Of a stretch of DNA of 64,000 nt, positions 18,822 through 25,451 are shown piece by piece. Both the position numbers and the translations under genes were made by a program. Below the pieces are notes generated by a model that saw only the letters and a list, made by a program, of their open reading frames with translations, searched no databases and was not told the DNA's origin. The stretch spans positions 186,001-250,000 of the forward strand of contig JACJXC010000005.1 of NCBI GenBank assembly GCA_020636835.1, given 5' to 3'. Each line of letters begins with the position of its first letter. Position 1 is the first letter of the stretch. Source of the DNA: Bacteroidales bacterium. Lineage in GTDB: Bacteria; Bacteroidota; Bacteroidia; Bacteroidales; Tenuifilaceae.

Positions 18822-19514
18822 TTAGTTCATAAACTTATAGCCAACACCCTTAACAGTACGAATGTACTCCTCACCCAGTTTCTCGCGGAGCTTACGAATA
18901 TGCACATCGATGGTTCTATCGCCCACCACGATCTCGTCGCCCCAAATGGCTTGGTAAATCTCGTCGCGTGTAAAAACCTTTTGCGGTTTACTATGCAACA
19001 GGGCCAACAACTCGAACTCCTTTTTGGGGAGCATAATCTCGGCACCATTCAAATACACCACGTAGCGCTCCTTGTCAATAACAAGACCCTCGGAGGGTAT
19101 CCCGCTATCAAGTTTAGCAACCCCACCAAACTCTCCCACCCGCTTTAGCAAAGCCTTAATACGGCTAATCAACACCTTCGGCTTTATGGGTTTGGAAATA
19201 TAATCATCGCCACCAGCATCGAATCCGGCAATTTGGCTATAATCCTCGCTACGGGCAGTTAAGAATGCGATCAGAATATTCTTTGTCTGTGAATTTGCAC
19301 GCAGCTCCTCGCAGGTTTCAATCCCATCCATCTCGGGCATCATCACATCGAGCAGAATTAAGTGCGGATTAAAAGAAACGGCACTTTCAATAGCCTGCCG
19401 ACCGGTTGATGCAGTCATCACCGAAAAACCTTCCTTTTTAAGGTTGTAACTCAAGAACTCTACAATGTCGGGCTCATCGTCAACCACTAGAATGCGAACC
19501 ATAGATAGATCCAT
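18822..19514 (-). CDS. OmpR/PhoB-family response regulator (candidate phosphate regulator)
   Basis: This 230-residue regulator has a receiver (4-122; DDEPD, phospho-Asp in HLILLDVMMPEMDG, KPIKP) and a winged-helix Trans_reg_C domain (about 135-228). The latter has the recognition helix region DRTIDVHIRKLREKLG and the ending VKGVGYKF. A second start four codons in (19502) is possible. It is an orphan: no kinase is adjacent. Its promoter carries TTAACA-like 11-bp repeats in the same register as those of the phosphate transporter, so it probably regulates itself and acts as the PhoB of this organism. That role is inferred. Confidence 0.9.
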   Translation of the reverse strand: MDLSMVRILVVDDEPDIVEFLSYNLKKEGFSVMTASTGRQAIESAVSFNPHLILLDVMMPEMDGIETCEELRANSQTKNILIAFLTARSEDYSQIAGFDAGGDDYISKPIKPKVLISRIKALLKRVGEFGGVAKLDSGIPSEGLVIDKERYVVYLNGAEIMLPKKEFELLALLHSKPQKVFTRDEIYQAIWGDEIVVGDRTIDVHIRKLREKLGEEYIRTVKGVGYKFMN

Positions 19515-19537
19515 ACTGTAATTGTTAAATAATACGA

Positions 19538-19582
19538 CAAAGGTATTTATTCAAATTCTTTTTAAAGCTAACAAAATGTTAA
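19538..19582 (-). promoter_or_regulatory. Pho-box-like repeats and -7 element of the response regulator gene
   Basis: On the minus strand TTAACA starts at 19582 and TTAGCT at 19571 (11 bp apart). A perfect -7 element TACCTTTG starts at 19545. The repeats thus begin 37 and 26 bp upstream of the -7 box, in the same register as the other three arrays. There is no TTTG at -33, as expected for an activator-dependent promoter. Confidence 0.65.
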
Positions 19583-19736
19583 TCATTTCGGAGGAGGTGC
19601 TTAATGCTAAAATAACACGACAATTCTCGGTATAAATGCAAATAACGTAAATTTGTTCAACGCCAAATCAAAAAAAAGATGTTTACTAGATAAAATAAAC
19701 GAACTAGAACCTCCCCAACACCCAATACAACCAGCG

Positions 19737-19814
19737 TTAAACACCGATTAGCTCAAACTTAACATTAACATCATTTTTGGGTAATACTCACTAAATATTC
19801 GAAATCTATATTTG
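19737..19814 (+). promoter_or_regulatory. Pho-box-like repeats and -7 element of the small secreted protein gene
   Basis: Hexamers TTAAAC (19737), TTAGCT (19748) and TTAACA (19759) are 11 bp apart and start 70, 59 and 48 bp upstream of a perfect -7 element TATATTTG (19807-19814). A weaker GTAATA at 19781 falls 26 bp upstream. The array faces away from the one for the response regulator in the same 324-base intergenic region. Confidence 0.65.
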
Positions 19815-19838
19815 CATTGTAAAAAACATTAAACAATC

Positions 19839-20195
19839 ATGAAAACAATTGGAAAACTCCTAGTACTATTTCTTGCAGTAGTAGCAATAAACGCCAATGC
19901 CAACAACGATGGCAACAACAACCCGACAAATAGTTCTAACTCGGCCTCCATGCGAACCATTAAAGGTCAGGTGGTTGACAAACAAACTGGCGAAGCCCTA
20001 GCCGGCGTAGCTGTAAAAATTGACTCCGAAACAATTGCCTACACCGATTTTGAAGGGAATTTCAGCGCAGTGGTTAAAAACAGTACAACTATAAACCTCA
20101 ACGCGAAACTGATATCGTACACGCCCGAGAACATACAGGTTAGCTCCACCGAAACCTCAAATATTAAACTGGAACTCAACCCCATAGAGGACTAA
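19839..20195 (+). CDS. Small secreted carboxypeptidase-regulatory-like beta-sandwich protein
   Basis: This 118-residue protein has a signal peptide (1-21, ending NANA), a short Asn/Ser-rich linker and one CarboxypepD_reg domain (about 38-115; IKGQVVDKQTGEALAGVAV, then YTDFEGNFSA). In Bacteroidota this domain normally sits at the N-terminus of TonB receptors; here it stands alone. It may act in the periplasm as an adaptor for such receptors, but that is a guess. The upstream repeats place it in the same putative regulon as the phosphate transporter. A terminator follows at 20217-20244. Confidence 0.8.
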   Translation: MKTIGKLLVLFLAVVAINANANNDGNNNPTNSSNSASMRTIKGQVVDKQTGEALAGVAVKIDSETIAYTDFEGNFSAVVKNSTTINLNAKLISYTPENIQVSSTETSNIKLELNPIED

Positions 20196-20216
20196 AAGCG
20201 CGGCCTACATTGTAGT

Positions 20217-20244
20217 AAGCCAGATGTCTGCATCTGGCTTTTTT
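20217..20244 (+). terminator. Terminator after the small secreted protein gene
   Basis: A perfect 10-bp stem (AAGCCAGATG/CATCTGGCTT) with a TCTG loop is followed by a T run. Confidence 0.9.
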
Positions 20245-20342
20245 ATACATTGCGAGGCGTTGCATACAACCATAACATCAAACATTCGTATAACACTTCG
20301 AATTGCGATTAAAGCACAGAAGCATTACAAAATCAAGAATAT

Positions 20343-20804
20343 ATGAGACAAATAATTATTACGCTTTCGGTTTTACTCATTCCATTTTTCGGCTATTCGC
20401 AGGATTCAATTATTGAGAATAACGGAAAGTACTACACCCAAACCGGAGCGCTGTTCACCGGGCTCCATCAAACATGGTATAGCAACAGCACCATCAAATC
20501 GGAACTCCCCATCGCCGAAGGCCTCCTTAACGGTGAAGTAAAAATATATTTGGAAACTGGCAAGCTGAACGAAACACGGCAATACGCCAAAGGTATCAAA
20601 AACGGGAAATGGGAAACATGGAACGCCGATGGCCGCAAAATATCGGAAGCCCACTTCCTGAATGGCCAAAAACATGGGCAATGGAAAATATGGGACGACG
20701 CGGGAAACCTACGCTACGACATGACCTATACCAACGGGAAAAAATCGGGGCTATGGATTATCTACAACGAGCAAGGCGAGAAAGTATCGCAAAAAGAGTA
20801 CTAG
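20343..20804 (+). CDS. Exported YwqK/MORN-repeat protein
   Basis: This 153-residue protein has a signal peptide (1-19, ending GYSQ). About five MORN-like repeats of the YwqK type follow (NGEVKIYLETGKLNETR, NGKWETWNADGRKISE, HGQWKIWDDAGNLRYD, SGLWIIYNEQGEKVS). The family is often labelled a toxin-antitoxin antitoxin, but the signal peptide and absence of a toxin neighbour argue against that here. It has its own terminator at 20826-20860 and probably stands alone. Confidence 0.82.
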   Translation: MRQIIITLSVLLIPFFGYSQDSIIENNGKYYTQTGALFTGLHQTWYSNSTIKSELPIAEGLLNGEVKIYLETGKLNETRQYAKGIKNGKWETWNADGRKISEAHFLNGQKHGQWKIWDDAGNLRYDMTYTNGKKSGLWIIYNEQGEKVSQKEY

Positions 20805-20825
20805 CAACAAACCCATACCACGCAT

Positions 20826-20860
20826 AGGTTCCGGGCGTAAACCCGGAACTTTTTTATTTT
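20826..20860 (+). terminator. Terminator after the MORN-repeat gene
   Basis: The 8-bp stem GTTCCGGG/CCCGGAAC with a 6-base loop is followed by TTTTTT. Confidence 0.9.
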
Positions 20861-21055
20861 AACCCGGAGCCATTAAAATAAAGGCAATGCATCGATACCA
20901 CAGTTAACTACACGAACTCTCCGACTTGCAAGCATGATACACATTCAGAGTAATCGCTGCACAACAAGCATAAAACAACGCCTCCCAAAAATCCAAATAA
21001 AAAAATCTCGCCACCATATATAGAATAATGGACACTACTGTTCCATAAAAAATCT

Positions 21056-21063
21056 TACTTTTG
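21056..21063 (+). promoter_or_regulatory. -7 element of the SDR-VOC operon
   Basis: TACTTTTG is a perfect TAnnTTTG match 46 bases before the SDR start. No clear TTTG is found 19-21 bases upstream. The rest of the gap from 20861 holds nothing I recognise. Confidence 0.45.
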
Positions 21064-21109
21064 GAGTCTAATTATTTTTCGAATTAATTATCATCAAAAT
21101 TCAAGAGTT

Positions 21110-21907
21110 ATGGTGAGTTTTAAGGATCGGTTGGTTTGGATTACCGGCGCATCGTCGGGCATAGGGAAGGAAATTGCCATGGAGCTGGCAAAAGAAGGAG
21201 CCAAGCTGATTATTTCGTCCAACAACCCGACAGAGCTCCACGATGTTGCCCAAGCCTGCAAAGGCCACACCGGTTTTTGCGTTGAAATTCCCATTGACCT
21301 ATCCAACCCCGAAGAGGTTAAACGAATAGCCGACAACACCATCGCGAAATACGGCACCATCTACCTGCTAATAAACAACGGAGGGATAAGCCAACGCTCG
21401 CTGGTAATAGATACACCAATCGAAATTGACCGAAAGCTGATGGAGATCGACTACTTCTCGTACGTTATCCTAACCAAATCGGTTTTACCGGGAATGGTAG
21501 CAGCCGGGGAAGGCTACATTGCTGCAACCAGCAGCATTTCGGGTAAGTTTGGATTCCCGCTACGCTCGGCCTATGCCGCAGCGAAACATGCCATTCAGGG
21601 ATTCTTCGAAACGCTCCGCATTGAGATGCTACCACACAACGTATCGGTAACCATCGCCTACCCCGGGCGGATACGCACCAACATATCGCTCCACGCCATC
21701 GACCAAAACGGGAATGCCCATGGCAAAATGGATCAAGGGCAGCAAAATGGACTCGACGCCACCAAATGCGCCCAACAGTACATCAAAGCCATCCGGAAAC
21801 AGAAACCCGAAATCCTAATCGGGAAAGGCGAACTACTATCGGTTCACATAAAAAGGCTGTTCCCATCTATATTTTTCAGAATTGTACATAAAATCAGTAA
21901 AACATAA
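21110..21907 (+). CDS. Short-chain dehydrogenase/reductase
   Basis: This 265-residue classical SDR has the cofactor motif TGASSGIG (11-18), the NNGG structural motif (about 88), catalytic Ser in ATSSISGKFG and YxxxK in SAYAAAKHA (about 155). A C-terminal extension includes a hydrophobic stretch (VHIKRLFPSIFFRIV), typical of membrane-associated SDRs acting on lipids. Residues following the first strand (SSNNP) do not clearly show NADP or NAD preference. Only 11 bases separate it from the VOC gene, so the two probably act in one pathway. The substrate is unknown. Confidence 0.92.
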   Translation: MVSFKDRLVWITGASSGIGKEIAMELAKEGAKLIISSNNPTELHDVAQACKGHTGFCVEIPIDLSNPEEVKRIADNTIAKYGTIYLLINNGGISQRSLVIDTPIEIDRKLMEIDYFSYVILTKSVLPGMVAAGEGYIAATSSISGKFGFPLRSAYAAAKHAIQGFFETLRIEMLPHNVSVTIAYPGRIRTNISLHAIDQNGNAHGKMDQGQQNGLDATKCAQQYIKAIRKQKPEILIGKGELLSVHIKRLFPSIFFRIVHKISKT

Positions 21908-21918
21908 CAGTTCAGTTT

Positions 21919-22998
21919 ATGGAGAAAATAATATACGGAATTCAGCAGGTTGGAATTGGAGTAAGCAACCTAAAAACCGCCTGGAAATGGTACAAGGAGT
22001 ATCTAGGATTCGACATCCGAATTTTCGAGGACAATACAGTGGCCGAGCTAATGCTCCCATATACCGGCGGCGAGCCACAACAACGCCATGCCGCCCTAGC
22101 ACTTAATATGCAGGGAGGTGGCGGAATGGAAATTTGGCAGTACAAAGGCCGAACCCCACAAATGCCCGAAATCCATGTTCAAATTGGCGATTACGGAATT
22201 TTTGCCGCCAAGTTAAAAAGCCCCAATGTACAAAAAGCTTACGAGTATTTTAAAGCCAAAGGGGTTGAAGTGGCAAGCCAGCCCAATAGGGATTGCAATG
22301 GCAATAACCATTTTTTCATCAAGGATCCTTTCGGAAACTATTTCGATATTTACGAGGACACCTCGGTGTTTGTGAACAAGAAACGGGTAACCTCCGGAAT
22401 GGGCGGTGCCCTTGTTGGGGTTAGTAAAATTGAGGACTCGCTAAGGGTTTACCAGACAATACTGGGTTACGACAAAGTTGTTTGCGACAAAACCGGGAAG
22501 TTCGACGATTTGACCACCCTACCCGGTGGCGACGGGAATTTTCGTAGGGTGCTACTAACCCACTCGCAACCCCGCAGCGGAGGATTTGCCGAGTTCTTCG
22601 GCCCCTCGTTCATTGAGTTGGTTCAGTGCACCGATAGAATCCCGAGCAAGATATTCAAGAACCGGTTCTGGGGCGACCTGGGTTTCATCCACCTCTGCTT
22701 CGACATGAAGAACATGGATGCCCTCGAAAAAGTTTGCAACTCGCAGGGTTTCCCATTCACAGTGAACTCCAACGTTAAGCATAACGATAAAGGCAGTTTC
22801 GACATGGGCGAAGCGGCCGGCCACTTCACCTACATTGAGGATCCGGATGGCACGTTAATTGAGTTTGTAGAAGCACACCGAGTTCCGCTGGTTAAGCCGT
22901 TAGGAATTCAACTTAATATGGATAAACGCGACCCGCACAAGCCAATACCACGCTGGATTATTAAGATGCTGAGTTTAAAGAAAGCAAATGATATTTAA
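21919..22998 (+). CDS. Two-module VOC (glyoxalase/dioxygenase fold) protein
   Basis: This 359-residue protein has two vicinal-oxygen-chelate modules: about 1-135 (start GIQQVGIGVSNLKTAWKWY, end HFFIKDPFGNYFDIYED) and about 150-330 (end HFTYIEDPDGTLIEFVEAH). In the first module the usual metal-binding His of the first strand is Gln. In the second, FIHLCFD and LIEFVE supply candidate His and Glu ligands. The layout resembles extradiol or hydroxyphenylpyruvate dioxygenases in size, but an anaerobe may use it as a lyase or isomerase. It is co-transcribed with the SDR gene and followed by a bidirectional terminator. Confidence 0.85.
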   Translation: MEKIIYGIQQVGIGVSNLKTAWKWYKEYLGFDIRIFEDNTVAELMLPYTGGEPQQRHAALALNMQGGGGMEIWQYKGRTPQMPEIHVQIGDYGIFAAKLKSPNVQKAYEYFKAKGVEVASQPNRDCNGNNHFFIKDPFGNYFDIYEDTSVFVNKKRVTSGMGGALVGVSKIEDSLRVYQTILGYDKVVCDKTGKFDDLTTLPGGDGNFRRVLLTHSQPRSGGFAEFFGPSFIELVQCTDRIPSKIFKNRFWGDLGFIHLCFDMKNMDALEKVCNSQGFPFTVNSNVKHNDKGSFDMGEAAGHFTYIEDPDGTLIEFVEAHRVPLVKPLGIQLNMDKRDPHKPIPRWIIKMLSLKKANDI

Positions 22999-23000
22999 TG

Positions 23001-23032
23001 AAAAACGGGTGAACCTCTTCACCCGTTTTTTT
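23001..23032. terminator. Bidirectional terminator between the VOC and nitroreductase genes
   Basis: The stem AAAAACGGGTGAA/TTCACCCGTTTTT with a CCTC loop has A and T tracts on both sides. It serves the two convergent genes. Confidence 0.9.
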
Positions 23033-23092
23033 ATTCTACAAATTTTAGCGACGCAATAACACCGCAAATATATCCCCTCTGGCATTACATCC

Positions 23093-23641
23093 TTACACAA
23101 AGGATGCAACCGCATCCAACGCTTTGCGCTGCCTATCCGACAAGGCTCTCGCCTTTAGTTTTGCAGGGAGCGCATCCACATCCCCCGGCACACCGAGAGC
23201 AATTACGGAACCAACAATTTGCGATTCGGGAATACCCAAGCCCCCCCTAAGCGCATCAACGCTAAAACCTCCCATTACATGGCTAACCCACCCCATGGAT
23301 TGAGCCTGCACCAACATCAAGGCAGTGGCCATGCCCAAATCGTGTAATGCGTAGTAATTATCCTCTCCACTCGCAGATAAAACACGCTCACTGGCTGTAA
23401 CAACCAAAGTTGAGGCATTCTGAGCCCACTCCTTATTCGGCTCGGCCAAATAGGATAAAAGATTCCCGAATGCAGCCTCGTGCTGCCTCATAACCACATA
23501 AAAACGCCAAGGTTGCTCATTATATGCCGATGGCGCCAATGTTGCCGCAGCAAGCACAAGCTCTACGCTCTCCCTCGAAATTAAATCGGGACTAAACGCC
23601 ACCGTGCTACGGCGATTTAATATTGGACTAATGATACTCAT
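23093..23641 (-). CDS. Nitroreductase family protein
   Basis: This 182-residue FMN-dependent oxidoreductase of normal family length has the FMN phosphate-binding start RRSTVAFSPD (10-19), APSAYNEQPWRF (about 36-47) and the C-terminal ALGVPGD region. It probably works as a homodimer that reduces quinones, nitro-compounds or flavins with NAD(P)H. It is monocistronic, convergent with the VOC gene, and has 574 bases of non-coding DNA behind it. The physiological substrate is unknown. Confidence 0.92.
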   Translation of the reverse strand: MSIISPILNRRSTVAFSPDLISRESVELVLAAATLAPSAYNEQPWRFYVVMRQHEAAFGNLLSYLAEPNKEWAQNASTLVVTASERVLSASGEDNYYALHDLGMATALMLVQAQSMGWVSHVMGGFSVDALRGGLGIPESQIVGSVIALGVPGDVDALPAKLKARALSDRQRKALDAVASFV

Positions 23642-23807
23642 TGTATTTGATTTTTACGTTTACCTATTAAAACAACAGAAAGTCTATTTAGTTGAACAAA
23701 GACTAATTATCGGCAAAAACTATTTAGTATGCTGAAAACCTAACAATAAAAAGATCCCTGGCAAACAAATACAGTTATTGAATTCGACTAATAAGCAATA
23801 ATCTGGG

Positions 23808-23945
23808 GATGGCTACAAACCCAGAGGGTTTGAATTTTTATGGGAGTAAGCATATCCAGAGATTCGACTCCCGCTGGAGTTGAACAATGCCTATCCACAA
23901 TGAACTTCTATTAATACTTGATGCCGCTGGCATTACTTAATATTA
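23808..23945. repeat. Intergenic hairpin-rich repeat element
   Basis: This stretch holds perfect short hairpins: AAACCC-AGA-GGGTTT (23817-23831), ACTCC-CGCT-GGAGT (23867-23880) and ATGCC-GCT-GGCAT (23921-23933). A competing GGGAGT (23842-23847)/ACTCCC (23867-23872) pairing is also present. No coding frame is present. A similar series lies at 57160-57300 and a degenerate one at 5806-5905. The element sits upstream of the putative Pho promoter of the lipoprotein gene. Confidence 0.6.
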
Positions 23946-24118
23946 GCAAAACGCCAATTCAGCACTATCAACCGCTCACAAACAAAGAGCCAAAACATAG
24001 CTCCATATCGATTATTGCACCAACTATTTAACATTAAAAACATACAAGGCAACCATTTAAAAAACACATAAAACACTGTTTATATGATATTTGAAACACA
24101 AAAACATTACAATCCGGT

Positions 24119-24185
24119 ATAACAGAAACTTAACATTATGGTAAAAATAGTTTAAAAGGTTTTGGCGGGGTATTCGGTTTCTTTG
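24119..24185 (+). promoter_or_regulatory. Pho-box-like repeats upstream of the lipoprotein/TonB pair
   Basis: Hexamers ATAACA (24119), TTAACA (24130), GTAAAA (24141) and TTAAAA (24152) are spaced 11 bp. They start 59, 48, 37 and 26 bp upstream of TTTCTTTG (24178-24185), a near-match to the -7 consensus. The register is identical to that at the pit, regulator and small-protein promoters. Two hexamers are weak and the -7 box has one mismatch, so support rests on the shared phasing. Confidence 0.55.
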
Positions 24186-24215
24186 TATCAGAAATTTTAA
24201 CCAAAAACAACACGT

Positions 24216-25385
24216 ATGAAAAGGATTTTAATGCTTGCACTTTTAGCTTCGATGGCATTTTTCGCAGCATGTGAAAAAGACGATGACAACAACAACGAAA
24301 ACAAAAGTAATGAGGAAATCATTACAGGCAACATCACCCAAAACACCACATGGGAAACCGGAAAGGTTTACATTCTGGGCAGTAGGGTTGCAGTTGTTTC
24401 CGGAATTACACTAACCATTCAACCCGGTGTGATTGTAAAAGGTCAAGCAGGAACAGGCTCAAACGCAACGGCACTGATAATTGCCCGTGGTGCAAAGATT
24501 ATGGCCGAGGGTACCGCAACCCAGCCCATCATTTTCACCTCGGTGGCCGACGAGATTGAACCAGGCCAAATTGCCAGCCCAAACTTAGATCCCTCGCTCA
24601 ACGGATTATGGGGTGGACTCCTGATACTTGGCAATGCCCCAATATCTGCCGAAAGCACATCTATGCAAATAGAGGGTATTCCTGCATCGGATCAGAACGG
24701 ACTTTACGGAGGCAGCAACGCCACCGACAACTCGGGTGTTATTAAGTTCGTATCCATCCGTCACGGTGGAGCAAACATTGGCGAGGGCAATGAGATTAAC
24801 GGATTAACCCTTGGCGGTGTTGGATCGGGTACTGTAATCGAAAACATCGAAATTGTATCGAACCAAGACGACGGTATTGAATGGTTTGGCGGCTCAGTTA
24901 CTGTAAAAAACGCCATTGTTTGGAATACTGGCGACGATGCCATTGATACCGACCAGGCTTGGAGCGGGACATTGGATAACTTCGTAGTTATCAACCCTGG
25001 CGACGAGTGCTTTGAACTCGACGGCCCCGAGGGTAGTGCTAAAAGCATCCAAAATCACATCATTAAAAACGGATCGGTATATGCAGGCAATGCCGAAGGG
25101 TTGGTTGATCTGGATCCGAATTCGAATGTTGACATGAATAATATCTACTTCTTCGGGATTAAGGCTGGTCAAGATTTTGACGAGTTACCAACCATCTACA
25201 CCTGCTCATTCGCAAACCTACAGGTTACACTACCCGAATCGACCAGCGTTACCGATTTCTTTAAAAAAGGGAGCGATGAATTCGTAACCGCCGTTGCAGC
25301 TGGCCAAAACACTGTAGGTGCTGATGTTACTAAATTCAAAAGCTGGAGTTGGGCCGATGCAGCAAAAGCGTTGGCCGATTTTTAA
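24216..25385 (+). CDS. Surface-exposed beta-helix-like lipoprotein, partner of a TonB receptor
   Basis: This 389-residue lipoprotein has its lipobox Cys at residue 19 (FFAAC), followed by EKDDDNNNE, which fits the acidic lipoprotein export signal that sends Bacteroidota lipoproteins to the cell surface. The mature part is rich in Gly, Ile and Asn with short repeating strands (GVIVKGQAG, IIARGAKIMAEG, VIENIEIVSNQDDG, VTVKNAIVWNTGDDA), suggesting a right-handed parallel beta-helix. It is followed by a TonB receptor gene after a hairpin at 25413-25435, and preceded by Pho-box-like repeats. It likely binds a substrate, perhaps a phosphorus compound, and hands it to the receptor. That role is inferred. 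Confidence 0.8.
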   Translation: MKRILMLALLASMAFFAACEKDDDNNNENKSNEEIITGNITQNTTWETGKVYILGSRVAVVSGITLTIQPGVIVKGQAGTGSNATALIIARGAKIMAEGTATQPIIFTSVADEIEPGQIASPNLDPSLNGLWGGLLILGNAPISAESTSMQIEGIPASDQNGLYGGSNATDNSGVIKFVSIRHGGANIGEGNEINGLTLGGVGSGTVIENIEIVSNQDDGIEWFGGSVTVKNAIVWNTGDDAIDTDQAWSGTLDNFVVINPGDECFELDGPEGSAKSIQNHIIKNGSVYAGNAEGLVDLDPNSNVDMNNIYFFGIKAGQDFDELPTIYTCSFANLQVTLPESTSVTDFFKKGSDEFVTAVAAGQNTVGADVTKFKSWSWADAAKALADF

Positions 25386-25412
25386 TCCTGCTCAAACACA
25401 AAACCGCACAAA

Positions 25413-25439
25413 CTCGCAGGTGTATAACCTGCGGGTTTT
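25413..25439 (+). terminator. Weak intercistronic hairpin between the lipoprotein and TonB genes
   Basis: CTCGCAGGT and ACCTGCGGG form a 7-bp core stem with a short loop and only four following Ts. It could attenuate readthrough so that more lipoprotein than receptor is made. Confidence 0.5.
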
Positions 25440-25451
25440 AAATAATTATAA

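Noticed and set aside
19648..19655. TAAATTTG on the plus strand, a possible second promoter toward the small secreted protein gene
   Set aside because: It lies far from the start, lacks a -33 box and has no phased repeats; the TATATTTG at 19807 is better placed.
20343..20804. Antitoxin of a toxin-antitoxin system (a common label for YwqK-like proteins)
   Set aside because: It has a signal peptide, MORN-like repeats and no toxin neighbour, so the label is not supported.
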